Source: Rugamonas violacea
GTDB lineage: Bacteria > Pseudomonadota > Gammaproteobacteria > Burkholderiales > Burkholderiaceae_D
Length of the DNA: 64,000 bases
Assembly (NCBI RefSeq): GCF_016461825.1
Contig: NZ_JAEMNU010000083.1
Location: 1 to 64,000 of the forward strand
Direction of reading: 5' to 3'
Shown: piece after piece, positions 37,975 through 46,584 of the stretch
How the letters are laid out: every line of letters begins with the position of its first letter
Position numbering within the stretch: the first letter of the stretch is position 1
Program-made: the position numbers and the translations under genes
The notes under the pieces: model-generated
Databases searched by the model: none
The model's input: only the letters and a program-made list of their open reading frames with translations
Told to the model about the DNA's origin: nothing

Positions 37975-39264
37975 TCAGCGGTTGTCCTGGTCGGCCGCCG
38001 CCCGCACCGAGGCGTCCAGCGCGGCCGCCGCCTGGCGCGGCGTGGTCTTGCCGGCCAACACATCGTGCAACAGCGCGTGCACCAGCTCGATGGCCGGCGC
38101 CGGCAGGAAGGAATAATACGGGCCGCTGGTCTGCGCCGCCGCGCCCACGCTCGCCGCGTAGGCGGTGATCTGCGCATCGTTGACCACCGGGCCGGGCACC
38201 CGCTTCATCGGCGGCAGGTTCTGCCGCTTGTTCTGCTGCAGCGGGAAGCCCGGGCCGAAGATGAAATCGAGGAACAGCAGGGCCTCCCGCTGGTTGCGAG
38301 TGGCGCAGACGGCGAAGCCGGTCTCGCTGCCGACCACCGGCACCACGGCGCGGCCGGCCGCGTTCCATGGCGGCACGAACACGCCGCTGGCGAAGCGCTG
38401 GCTGGCCATCAACCGGCCGGCCGCCCAGGTGCCGTGGAAAGCCATCGCCACCTTGCCCTCGGCGAACAGGCGGATGCCCTCGTCGTAGCCGGTGTTGAGG
38501 AAATTCTTCTGCACGTAGCCGCGCTCGGCCAGCAGCTTGATCTTGGCGAAGATGTCGGCCGCCGCCTCGGTGTTCAAGTCGAGCTTGCCGGCGGTCAGCG
38601 CCTCGCGCCAGCCCGGCCGGCCGGCCGCCACGTTGTTGGCGAAGCCGAAGCTGAACGGGCCGTTGCCCAGCATGTTGGGAAAGCCGGCGTCGAACATCAG
38701 CGGCGTGATGCCGGCCCGTTTGAGGCGTTCGCACAGCGCCAGGAACTCGTCGAAATTGGCCGGCAGCCGCTCGACGCCGGCCTGGCGGAACAGCGCCTTG
38801 TTATAGTAGATCAAGGTCGCCGCGACACCGCCGGCGACGCCGAAGCGTTTTTTTTCGCGCGAGGTCCAATCCGGCTTGAGCACCTCAAGCATATTGTCCC
38901 AGGCGGCGCTGTGGCCGACGTCGACCAGCATGCCCTGGTCGGCCAAACCGGCGGCGTAGGCGTTGGGGTTGACCGAGACCAGGTCGGGCAACTGATTGGC
39001 CGCCACCTTCGGCTTCAGGTTCTCCTCCACCGAGTTGCCGATCATGAACTGCAGGTCGACCTTGATGTCCGGATGGGCGCGGCTGAAAGCGGCCGCCACC
39101 TGGTGCATCTCCTGCGGCCAGTCGGGCGCCCAGACCAGCGCCGTGATGGTGACCGGCGGCGCGCGCGGCGGCGCGGCGGCCTGCTCCGTCCGGCCGCAGG
39201 CGGCCAACGCCAGCAGGCAGAACAGTGCGGACAAGCGCGGCGCGCAGCGGAGGAACGTCAACAT
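37975..39264 (-). CDS. Sugar-type extracellular solute-binding lipoprotein
   Basis: A 429-residue binding protein of the ABC sugar (UgpB/MalE-like) type. The lipobox is LLALAAC with Cys near residue 20, giving a lipoprotein after signal peptidase II. The fold signatures are QEMHQVAAAFSRAHPDIKVD near the start and GKVAMAFHGTWAAGRLMASQ in the middle. The start at 39262-39264 gives the correct lipoprotein leader; a longer frame adds a spurious 18 residues. There are no ABC permease or ATPase genes beside it. Its partner is the diguanylate cyclase downstream, so a sensory rather than transport role is likely (inference). Confidence 0.87.
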   Translation of the reverse strand: MLTFLRCAPRLSALFCLLALAACGRTEQAAAPPRAPPVTITALVWAPDWPQEMHQVAAAFSRAHPDIKVDLQFMIGNSVEENLKPKVAANQLPDLVSVNPNAYAAGLADQGMLVDVGHSAAWDNMLEVLKPDWTSREKKRFGVAGGVAATLIYYNKALFRQAGVERLPANFDEFLALCERLKRAGITPLMFDAGFPNMLGNGPFSFGFANNVAAGRPGWREALTAGKLDLNTEAAADIFAKIKLLAERGYVQKNFLNTGYDEGIRLFAEGKVAMAFHGTWAAGRLMASQRFASGVFVPPWNAAGRAVVPVVGSETGFAVCATRNQREALLFLDFIFGPGFPLQQNKRQNLPPMKRVPGPVVNDAQITAYAASVGAAAQTSGPYYSFLPAPAIELVHALLHDVLAGKTTPRQAAAALDASVRAAADQDNR

Positions 39265-39518
39265 TTCTATGCTCGCAACTATCCAGGTTGGGGGGCGGTG
39301 GCAGGCCCGGCGGCGCACCGCAAGGGCCGAGGCCGGCTTGCGGCCGGACAGGACTCATTGCATGCTAGTAACTACAGATAAGCAAAAGATTACACCAAAG
39401 TTTGCCCCAGACAAACTGGGCGAAGCATTTTAGCCGGCCAAAATGCACAGCGCGGCGAGGCTGGGCGGGGCATTCGGCATGGTCGCCGATAAGCGCTGCA
39501 GGGACGTGTGGAATGCGC

Positions 39519-39524
39519 TACAAT
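39519..39524 (+). promoter_or_regulatory. Candidate -10 box of ssrA
   Basis: TACAAT lies 11 bases before the mature tmRNA 5' end. No good -35 is visible at the usual distance. Confidence 0.5.
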
Positions 39525-39535
39525 GGAGGTTCTGT

Positions 39536-39896
39536 GGGGACGACCTGGTTTCGACGTGGGTTGCAAAGCAGCGCAGGGCATACCGAGGGCTGGCTACCTC
39601 GTAAATACAACCAGAAAAAACTTAACTGCAAACGATAACTCGTACGCACTGGCAGCTTAATTGCTGTTAGCTCCACAACGCTTCTTCCCTGGGGCGGGCC
39701 GTTAAAAGCTGTGGAGTCATTTACAGGGAATCGCGCTATAACGGGTCACTTGAAGTAGCGTTAAATCTAAGGTGAATCGTCTGTCCAAAGCGTGCACATC
39801 CGCGTTGTACAGGCTAAATTAAATGATAGTGCTAAGTATGTAGAACTGTCTGTAGAGTGCTTGCGGACGCGGGTTCGATTCCCGCCGTCTCCACCA
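39536..39896 (+). ncRNA. ssrA: tmRNA (transfer-messenger RNA)
   Basis: A 361-base RNA that rescues stalled ribosomes with SmpB. The 5' end GGGGACG pairs with 3' CGTCTCC (one G-U), forming the tRNA-like acceptor stem; the T arm GCGGGTTCGATTCCCGC and the encoded CCA end (39894-39896) are present. The tag frame is 39628-39660 and encodes ANDNSYALAA followed by TAA, with the expected degradation signal ALAA. The resume codon is GCA. Length is normal for a one-piece tmRNA. A strong terminator follows. Confidence 0.97.
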
Positions 39897-39899
39897 CCG

Positions 39900-39951
39900 A
39901 ATAAAAACAAAGCCCCGCCGGGCGTAAGCCCGGCGGGGCTTTGTTTTTATT
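39900..39951 (+). terminator. Very strong bidirectional terminator of ssrA
   Basis: Perfect 24-bp arms (AATAAAAACAAAGCCCCGCC with four more bases, and their complement) around a GTAA loop. The A/T ends give T tracts on both strands. Confidence 0.95.
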
Positions 39952-39965
39952 AGGGGTGTTCGCCT

Positions 39966-39988
39966 GGCGGGAATCGAAACCGCGTCCG
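39966..39988 (-). repeat. Inverted copy of the tmRNA T arm
   Basis: This 23-bp segment is complementary to the tmRNA T-arm segment at 39864-39886 at 22 of 23 positions. The two are centred on the terminator loop. Confidence 0.88.
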
Positions 39989-40001
39989 GCACGGGCGCGG
40001 G

Positions 40002-40148
40002 GCTTTTGCGGGGCAGTCGGCGAGCGCAGCTCGCCGCCGCAAAAGCGGCTTCGCGCTTGCAAGCGCGAAGCCTCTCCGATTCGTCCGACTAAAGACTGCG
40101 GGCGGGCTGGCGGCTCCACCGCCGTTAAAAAATCGCCGAAGGCGATTT
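40002..40148. repeat. Cluster of palindromes downstream of ssrA
   Basis: At least four inverted repeats in a row: a nested hairpin with outer arms 40002-40011/40037-40046 and inner GGCGAGC arms (40019-40035); a perfect 26-bp palindrome (40047-40072); GGCGG/CCGCC at 40109-40123; and AAATCGCC/GGCGATTT at 40130-40148. The whole 39897-40488 gap has no supportable gene. Confidence 0.85.
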
Positions 40149-40190
40149 CCCTCAAATTTCCAACAGGAAATGATGCAAACCCACATCAAG

Positions 40191-40267
40191 GCCCGCCGCG
40201 CAGGCGGGAACCTCTGCTGAGCCAATGGGCATGCGGGGTATGGATTCCCGCCTGCGCGGGAATGACA
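40191..40267. repeat. REP-like element before the PilZ gene
   Basis: Inverted ends GCGCAGGCGGGAA and TTCCCGCCTGCGCGGGAATG around a variable middle, the same family as 25782-25861. Confidence 0.85.
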
Positions 40268-40488
40268 GTTTTTCGAGGTTCCCTAAAGACTGCGGGCCGG
40301 CGCCCCCCCTCCTCAGCAGGTCCTCGTCATGATCGATTAAAAGAAATCTTGGCGCGCAAACATCACCGATGGCGGATATTTTTTTACAATACGAAAATTA
40401 AGTTGCCTTTCGGAAATTTTCGACCTATGATGAGTTTATCAACAGACTTAAACCCCGTCTAAAGTTGCACTTATCATAATCGATCGAT

Positions 40489-41262
40489 ATGCTCATCAAC
40501 GAACACACTGCCGTGCCCATCCGTAAAGGACCGCCACGGCCACAAGATGCGATAGCGCCCATCCCGGCCGCCGCCAGCTCGCATGAAATGACGAGCGAAG
40601 ACGAGATCGGCGATACCCTGACTCTGCTGGCCGCGAGCGGCGATGCGATCTCGATGTACGTGAGCGGCACCCGTGAGGCGGTGCTTGGGCGCATTCTATC
40701 GGTCGATCCCGATTTGCCGCATTTCGTGATTGAATTAAACGAAGGTGCGACCTTAACGCCTGGCAAGATCACCTTTGTCGCCGTGCTGCGCACCGCGAAG
40801 CTGCAATTTCGCCTGTCCAACATGGATTGGAACTCGGTTCCCGGCAGTCCCCAACTGATCCCGATGGTATTCCCGGAAGTCTGCCTGGTGCTGGACCGCC
40901 GTTCCTCGGAGCGAGTGGAAACGCCGCTGGGCACCAATTTCACCGCCTCGTTAGAGACCCACGGCACCTTCTACGAGTGGTCGGTATACGATTTCTCGCT
41001 AGGCGGGATCGGTCTGCGCTGCTCAAAGAGCGAAGCGAAGGGTTTGCTCAAAGGCCGCAAACTGCCGGATGTGCAACTGGAACTGGGAGAGGAAACCGTC
41101 CTCGTCACAGAACTGGAAATCCGCTTCACGCGCGCCTTCCGTTCCTTCCTGCTGGGCGAACAGATCCATATCGGCTGCACGTTCAGCAATATGACGCCAG
41201 AGGTCGAAAGCCAGATCAAGAGTCTGATGGATCAGCTAGACCATGCCCATCGGCAGCGCTGA
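40489..41262 (+). CDS. ycgR: YcgR-type PilZ c-di-GMP receptor (flagellar brake)
   Basis: A 257-residue cytoplasmic protein with an N-terminal YcgR domain (about residues 40-130) and a C-terminal PilZ domain. The c-di-GMP contact motifs are intact: RxxxR at R138-R142 (DRRSSERVE) and DxSxxG at 168-173 (YDFSLGGIGL). In E. coli YcgR slows the flagellar motor when bound to c-di-GMP. The gene stands alone behind the ssrA palindrome region; base composition is less GC-rich than the Tad locus. Local diguanylate cyclases (36187, 43452, 54984) could feed it. Confidence 0.9.
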   Translation: MLINEHTAVPIRKGPPRPQDAIAPIPAAASSHEMTSEDEIGDTLTLLAASGDAISMYVSGTREAVLGRILSVDPDLPHFVIELNEGATLTPGKITFVAVLRTAKLQFRLSNMDWNSVPGSPQLIPMVFPEVCLVLDRRSSERVETPLGTNFTASLETHGTFYEWSVYDFSLGGIGLRCSKSEAKGLLKGRKLPDVQLELGEETVLVTELEIRFTRAFRSFLLGEQIHIGCTFSNMTPEVESQIKSLMDQLDHAHRQR

Positions 41263-41325
41263 AGATCGCCGCGCCACTGTCCATTGCGCGATCGATCCAG
41301 CGCCCGCCACCCTCTTCTCAGTGCC

Positions 41326-41982
41326 TTAGCTATTTCGCACAGCCCCAACTCGCACCTTCCCCACGGCCTGCATCGCCGGCGTATCCATCCCCGGATCGCC
41401 CCGCAAATAAGCCCTCAGCATGGGCAATGAATCCAGCCCCCAGAACAACTTGCCGTCCACGCAGATCGTCGGCACACCGAAGACGCCCCCCTCCGCCGCC
41501 TGGCCAGTGTTCTCCCTCAAGCGCGCCTTGATTTCCGCCGCATCCATGCGCAGGGCCGCCTCGGCTTCCGTCACGCCCAAGCGATCCAGCATGGCCTGCC
41601 AAGCCTGCGCGCTATCCGGATCGCACCCAGTGGTGTAGAGCTGCTCGAACACGACGGAAACCACTTCCGGCGTAGTCCCCAAGGCGAGCATCAGCCGCAG
41701 GTAGCGCAACGGATTGAACGGATGCACCGACGGCATGACAAATGGCATGCCCTGCTGTTGTGCGGTCCACGTGCATAGTTCGTAAGTGAACTGGCGCTTG
41801 CTCTCAATCTCCGCCGGCCCCTTGGTGCCAAAGGTGTTGAGCAGCCCGGCAAACAGCACCGGGCGCCGCTCCAGCGTGATCGGCAGGGGATCATTGCGCA
41901 AGGCATGGTCCATCAAGCATGCCCATGGCGAGATCACATCAAAGTAGAAAACACCATGGGATTTGAGTTCTGCGGTGGTCAA
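41326..41982 (-). CDS. DsbA-family/2-hydroxychromene-2-carboxylate isomerase-like protein
   Basis: A 218-residue thioredoxin-fold protein of the HCCA isomerase group (DSBA-like). It begins with FYFDVISPWACL, where the CxxC of true DsbA is replaced, and has the cis-Pro loop GVFGVPTICVDGKLFWGLD near the end. No signal peptide is seen, so it is cytoplasmic and probably glutathione-dependent. Enzymes of this type act in naphthalene and aromatic breakdown, but no such genes are nearby. It is convergent with ycgR and appears monocistronic. Confidence 0.85.
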   Translation of the reverse strand: MTTAELKSHGVFYFDVISPWACLMDHALRNDPLPITLERRPVLFAGLLNTFGTKGPAEIESKRQFTYELCTWTAQQQGMPFVMPSVHPFNPLRYLRLMLALGTTPEVVSVVFEQLYTTGCDPDSAQAWQAMLDRLGVTEAEAALRMDAAEIKARLRENTGQAAEGGVFGVPTICVDGKLFWGLDSLPMLRAYLRGDPGMDTPAMQAVGKVRVGAVRNS

Positions 41983-42167
41983 AGAAGTCTCCTTATTTGT
42001 TTATTTGAATTTTTTACATAATTTTTTAACAATAACGCATTTTTTGACATCCTGGCCCCATAAATACGCATCCTGTCCAAAACACGCTTGAGCTTCCTTC
42101 GTACATTCTTACACTGGCCCCACTTCGACGATCAGACCCGCTCCGACAACACAAGGAAGAATACAAC

Positions 42168-43220
42168 ATGGAAAAATGGACAAAATGGCTATGCAGCGTC
42201 ATCGTGACAGTACCGTTGGCGGCGCAGGCACAGGTCAATTTGAAGGGACTCGATCGCGACATGGCCGGACCACGGGCACAAATACTGGTGCTGGGCACCG
42301 TGCATCTAAGTGGCATGGCGGCGGGCTTCAATCCCGCATCGTTGGACGGCGTGCTCAATCGGCTGGCGGCGTTCAAGCCCGACATCATCACCATCGAGAC
42401 CGAGTCCGGCGAGGAATGTGATCTGGCCGCGCGCCACGCCGCAAAGTACGGCGCCGATTACTGCGCCCCGACTGACGCGGCGCTGGCCGCCACCGGGTTG
42501 GACGTGCCCGCCGCCATCGCCGAAGTGGACAAGACGCTCCAGACCTGGCCCGCGCAAGCGACACCGACACAGCGGCGCCGCCTCGCCGCCTTGTTCCTGG
42601 CGGCGAACGACCGCGCCTCGGCCTATGTGCAGTGGTTGCAACTGCCCGCCGGCGAGCGCCGCGCCGGCGACAGCTTGAACGCCGCGCTGGTGGAGCTGCT
42701 CGGCAAGATCGAAACGCGCAACAACGAGAATTACCAGCTGGCCGCGCGCCTGGCCGCGCGCCTCGGCCTGCAGCGGGTCCACGCCGTCGACAACCATACC
42801 GGCGACCACATCGACGTGCCGGACATCAAGGCCTTCGTGCGCTCGATCGAAGCGGCCTCGGCCGCGGGCGCTGCGGCATTGAACGAGCGCAAGAAACAAG
42901 AGGATGTCCTGGCGCAGGCAGCCGAGCTGCTGCCGCTGTACCGCTATCTCAACGAGCCGGCCGGCCTGCAACTCGCCGCCGAGGCCAACGTCGGCCCGGC
43001 CATGCGCGCCAAGTCGGCGGAAGGCTATCCGCAGATGTGGGTCGCCGGCTGGGAAATCCGCAACCTGCGCATGGTCGCCAACATCCGCGAAACCTTCCGC
43101 GAACGTCCCGGCGCCCGCGTCCTGTCGATTGTCGGCGCCGCCCACAAGCCGTGGTTCGACGGCTGGCTCGGCCAACTGCAGGGGGTCGACATGGTCGACG
43201 CGGCAGGCCTGCTGAAGTAA
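42168..43220 (+). CDS. DUF5694 exported protein
   Basis: A 350-residue protein with a signal peptide (LCSVIVTVPLAAQAQ). The body matches the DUF5694 pattern: AQILVLGTVHLSG near the start, IITIETESGEECD, HAVDNHTGDHID and RVLSIVGAAHKPWFDGWL near the end. The GTxHLSG and GAAHK blocks resemble the TraB/TIKI superfamily, whose members are predicted metal-dependent hydrolases; catalytic function here is unproven. It stands alone, 185 bp downstream of the divergent DsbA-like gene. Confidence 0.8.
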   Translation: MEKWTKWLCSVIVTVPLAAQAQVNLKGLDRDMAGPRAQILVLGTVHLSGMAAGFNPASLDGVLNRLAAFKPDIITIETESGEECDLAARHAAKYGADYCAPTDAALAATGLDVPAAIAEVDKTLQTWPAQATPTQRRRLAALFLAANDRASAYVQWLQLPAGERRAGDSLNAALVELLGKIETRNNENYQLAARLAARLGLQRVHAVDNHTGDHIDVPDIKAFVRSIEAASAAGAAALNERKKQEDVLAQAAELLPLYRYLNEPAGLQLAAEANVGPAMRAKSAEGYPQMWVAGWEIRNLRMVANIRETFRERPGARVLSIVGAAHKPWFDGWLGQLQGVDMVDAAGLLK

Positions 43221-43451
43221 GCCGCGAGCGCGGCAGCCCGGCCCGCCGAGGCGGTCTGGCACTGCGGCAAACTTGCCATTTCACGCAAGAAGCGCGTCCA
43301 ATACAACAAATTCGCAACAGATTCACGCACTTGGACGGCGTTGCGGCCGCGTCCGCCGCAACGCCGCGCCGCCCCAACCGTATAATTTCACCATGCGGCG
43401 CCGTGCCGCCACCGAGCCGCCCTTCGCGTCGGCGCACTGAGGGGCGCACTG

Positions 43452-45041
43452 TTGCTGCATCGATTCCTCCTTGCCTGCTATCTAACGCTGGCGGGGGCGG
43501 CCATGCCGGCGCACGCCCTCGACAACGTCACCCTGCAATTGAAATGGAGCCACGCCTTCCAGTTCGCCGGCTACTACGCCGCGCAGCAGCTGGGCTACTA
43601 CCGCGAGGCCGGTCTTGAGGTGAACATCGTCGCCGGCGCCGACGGCGGCGACACCTTGCAGAAGGTGCTCGACGGCCGCGCCCAGTTCGGCGTCGGCAAC
43701 AGCAATCTGCTGCTGGCGCGCAAGGCCGGCCGGCCGGTGGTGGCGCTGGCGGTGATCTTCCAACACTCGCCGTCGGTACTGCTGGTGGCCCAGTCGGCCA
43801 TGCACAGCGGACCGCGCGGGCTGGTCGGCAAGCGCGTCATGGTCGAGCCGCAGTCGGAGGAGTTGCTGGCCTATCTGCGCCAGGAAGGCATCGGCGCCGA
43901 GCAGATCGTCCAGCTGCCGCACAGCCAGAACGTGCGGGACCTGATCGACGGCAAGGTCGACGCCATGACCGCCTACTCCACCAACGAACCGTATCTGCTG
44001 GAGCGGGCCGGCTTCGCCTATCGCCTGCTCAGTCCGCTGGCCGACGGCATCGACTTCTACGGCGACAACCTGTTCACCACCGAGGCGCAGATCGCCGCCC
44101 ATCCGGCGCGGGTGGCGGCCTTCCGCCAGGCCAGCCTGCGCGGCTGGGAGTACGCCGTGGCCCACCCGCGCGAGGTGGTCGAGATGATGTTCAAGCATTA
44201 TCCCGGCCCGTACAGCCGCGAGTTTTATCTGTACGAGGCGGCGGCGATGAAGCCGCTGATGCGCACCGACCTGATCGAGGTCGGCTACATGAATCCGGTG
44301 CGCTGGCTGCACATCGCCGACACCTACGCCGACCTCGGCCTGCTGCCGCGCGGCTTTTCACTGCGGGGTTTTCTCTACCAGTCCAAACCCGCCACCGACC
44401 TGCGCTGGCTGGTCGCGGCCGCCGCGCTGCTCGGCCTGACCGGCGCCATCGCCCTGTACATCTACCGCGTCAACCGCCGGCTGGCGCGCGCGCTGGCCAC
44501 CAGCCGGCAAGCCGAGCAGGCGCTGCGCCACATGGCCCAACACGACACGCTGACCGGACTGGCCAACCGCGCCCTGTTCGCCGACCGGCTGGAACAGGCG
44601 CTGGCCGGCGCCCGGCGCGAGCAGCAGCATCTGGCGCTGCTGTTCATCGACCTGGACGGCTTCAAGCCGGTCAACGACAGCCTGGGCCACGGCGTCGGCG
44701 ACCTGCTGCTCAAGGAGGTGGCGCAGCGGCTGCTGCACGGCGTGCGCCACTCCGATTCGGTGGCGCGGCTCGGCGGCGACGAGTTCGTCGTGCTGCTGCG
44801 CACGGTCGGCACGGCGGGCGACGCCCTGGCCATGGCCGACAAGCTGTGCGCCGCGCTGCGCCCGAGTTATCTGCTCGACGGCCACCGCATCGACATCTCG
44901 GCCAGCATCGGCATCGCCCTCTATCCCGAGCACGGCGCCGACCAGACCGAGCTGACCAAGAACGCCGACAGCGCGATGTACGCCGCCAAGAAGAACGGCC
45001 GCGGCGGCAGCGCCCTCTACCAGCCCCCGGCGCCGGGCTAG
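43452..45041 (+). CDS. NMT1/THI5-type binding domain fused to GGDEF diguanylate cyclase
   Basis: A 529-residue fusion. After a signal peptide (LTLAGAAMPAHA) the first 310 residues are an NMT1/THI5-like substrate-binding domain (LQLKWSHAFQFAGYYAAQQL, DGGDTLQKVLDGRAQFGVGN). One membrane helix follows (about 318-338), then a coiled linker and a GGDEF domain with GGDEF at 441-445 and an I-site RHSD (432-435). The NMT1 part faces the periplasm and would sense a thiamine-precursor-like or other small ligand. The start is TTG at 43452 with GAGGGG seven bases upstream. Its stop overlaps the metY stop in a shared CTAG. Confidence 0.9.
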   Translation: MLHRFLLACYLTLAGAAMPAHALDNVTLQLKWSHAFQFAGYYAAQQLGYYREAGLEVNIVAGADGGDTLQKVLDGRAQFGVGNSNLLLARKAGRPVVALAVIFQHSPSVLLVAQSAMHSGPRGLVGKRVMVEPQSEELLAYLRQEGIGAEQIVQLPHSQNVRDLIDGKVDAMTAYSTNEPYLLERAGFAYRLLSPLADGIDFYGDNLFTTEAQIAAHPARVAAFRQASLRGWEYAVAHPREVVEMMFKHYPGPYSREFYLYEAAAMKPLMRTDLIEVGYMNPVRWLHIADTYADLGLLPRGFSLRGFLYQSKPATDLRWLVAAAALLGLTGAIALYIYRVNRRLARALATSRQAEQALRHMAQHDTLTGLANRALFADRLEQALAGARREQQHLALLFIDLDGFKPVNDSLGHGVGDLLLKEVAQRLLHGVRHSDSVARLGGDEFVVLLRTVGTAGDALAMADKLCAALRPSYLLDGHRIDISASIGIALYPEHGADQTELTKNADSAMYAAKKNGRGGSALYQPPAPG

Positions 45042-46309
45042 ACCGCCTCCAGCGCCTGCGCCAAGTCGGCCAGCAGGTCGTCGCTGTGCTCGATGCCGAT
45101 CGACAGGCGCACCGTGTCGAGCGTGACGCCGGCCTTGGCCAGCTCGGCCTCGTCGAGTTGGCGGTGCGTGGTCGAGGCCGGATGGCAGGCGAGCGACTTG
45201 GCGTCGCCGATGTTGACCAGGCGGGTGAACAGGCGCAGCGCGTCCTGGAAGCGGGCGCCGCCCTCGACGCCGCCCCGCACGCCGAAGGTCAGCACGCCGG
45301 ACGGCCGGCCGCCCAGGTATTTGACGGCCAGCGCGTGGTCCGGGTGGCTCTCCAGGCCGGCGTAGTTGACCCACTTCACCTTGGCGTGCGCCTGCAGGAA
45401 CTCGGCGACCTTGCGCGCGTTCTCGGTGATGCGCTCCATGCGCAGCGCCAGCGTCTCGATGCCCTGCAAAATCAGGAAGGCGTTGAACGGCGAGATGGCG
45501 GCGCCGGTGTTGCGCAGCGGCACCACGCGGGCGCGGCCGATGTAGGCCGCCGCGCCCAGCGCCTCGGTGTAGACCACGCCGTGGTAGGACACGTCGGGCT
45601 CGTTGAGGCGCTTGAAACGGGCCTTGTGCTCGGCCCAGGGGAACTTGCCGGAGTCGACGATGGCGCCGCCCAGCGAGTTGCCGTGGCCGCCCAGGTACTT
45701 GGTCAGCGAGTGGACCACGATGTCGGCGCCGTGTTCGAACGGGCGCAGCAGATACGGCGTGGCCACGGTGTTGTCGACGATCAGCGGCAGGCCGTGGCGG
45801 TGGGCGATCTCGGCGATGGCGGCGATGTCGGTGATGTTGCCCAGCGGGTTGCCGATCGACTCGACGAAAATGGCCTTGGTGCGCTCGTCGATCAGCGCGG
45901 CGAAGGACTCGGGCCGGGCGGCGTCGGCGAAGCGGGTGCCGATGCCGAACTGCGGCAGCGTGTGGGCGAACAGGTTGTAGGTGCCGCCGTACAGGGTGGC
46001 GGCGGAGACGATGTTGTCGCCCGCCTCGGCGATGGTCTGGATGGCGTAGGTGACGGCGGCCTGGCCCGAGGCCAGCGCCAAGGCGCCGATGCCGCCCTCC
46101 AAGGCGGCGACGCGCTGCTCCAGCACGTCCTGGGTCGGGTTCATGATGCGCGTGTAGATGTTGCCGGGCACCTTGAGGTCGAACAGGTCGGCGCCGTGTT
46201 GGGTGTCGTCGAAGGCGTAGGCGACGGTCTGGTAGATCGGCACGGCGACGGCGCGGGTGGTCGGGTCGGGGGTGTAGCCGCCGTGCACGGCGATGGTTTC
46301 CAGCTTCAT
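45038..46309 (-). CDS. metY: O-acetylhomoserine sulfhydrylase (aminocarboxypropyltransferase)
   Basis: A 423-residue PLP enzyme of the Cys/Met metabolism family that makes homocysteine from O-acetylhomoserine and sulfide. It starts LETIAVHGGYTPDPTTRAVA, and the PLP Lys is in VVHSLTKYLGGHGNSLGG. Length near 425 and the GPFNAFLILQGIETLALRMERI-type block (here SPFNAFLILQGIETL) support MetY rather than the shorter MetB/MetC. The start at 46307-46309 has AAGGAG upstream. It is convergent with the GGDEF fusion gene. Confidence 0.94.
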   Translation of the reverse strand: MKLETIAVHGGYTPDPTTRAVAVPIYQTVAYAFDDTQHGADLFDLKVPGNIYTRIMNPTQDVLEQRVAALEGGIGALALASGQAAVTYAIQTIAEAGDNIVSAATLYGGTYNLFAHTLPQFGIGTRFADAARPESFAALIDERTKAIFVESIGNPLGNITDIAAIAEIAHRHGLPLIVDNTVATPYLLRPFEHGADIVVHSLTKYLGGHGNSLGGAIVDSGKFPWAEHKARFKRLNEPDVSYHGVVYTEALGAAAYIGRARVVPLRNTGAAISPFNAFLILQGIETLALRMERITENARKVAEFLQAHAKVKWVNYAGLESHPDHALAVKYLGGRPSGVLTFGVRGGVEGGARFQDALRLFTRLVNIGDAKSLACHPASTTHRQLDEAELAKAGVTLDTVRLSIGIEHSDDLLADLAQALEAV

Positions 46310-46404
46310 TGCATCTCCTTGGGGTGGTGTTGCCAAATTCGCCGCCCCAGCATAGGAGAAAGCAACTATGCGGCAAAAGAATATAAAATCATTTCCATAT
46401 GCGG

Positions 46405-46584
46405 CTAGTACATATTGGCGAACTTGGCCGCAATTGCCAGCAGCGTGGTGATTTGAATGCCGACCATCCAGCGAAAGCCCAGCGCCATTTCGCGACGCAG
46501 ACGTTCGACGTCGGCCTTGGCCTCGCTGCGGGCAGCGAGCAGTTCGGCCCGCACTAAAGATATCGTCCGCCGGATCGGACTCAT
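46405..46584 (-). CDS. 59-residue membrane protein, DUF1640-like tail
   Basis: A small gene below common length limits. It starts MSPIRRTISL, has a charged helical stretch (LLAARSEAKADVERLRREMA) and one C-terminal membrane helix (MVGIQITTLLAIAAKFA). Its ATG (46582-46584) follows GGAGGGCGAGG, a strong ribosome site. The coil-plus-tail-helix layout resembles the end of DUF1640 (CCDC90-like) proteins, which are longer, so this may be a short member or a remnant. An overlapping upstream ATG at 46634-46636 in another frame gives a less likely product. Confidence 0.65.
   Translation of the reverse strand: MSPIRRTISLVRAELLAARSEAKADVERLRREMALGFRWMVGIQITTLLAIAAKFANMY

Noticed and set aside
39966..39988. 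Possible second tRNA or tmRNA gene on the minus strand
   Set aside because: Only the T-arm segment is present; there is no acceptor stem or anticodon arm around it.
39832..40155. Minus-strand open frame ending in VETAGIEPASA over the tmRNA tail
   Set aside because: This peptide is the reverse complement of the tmRNA T arm and is a well-known false annotation; the tmRNA is certain.
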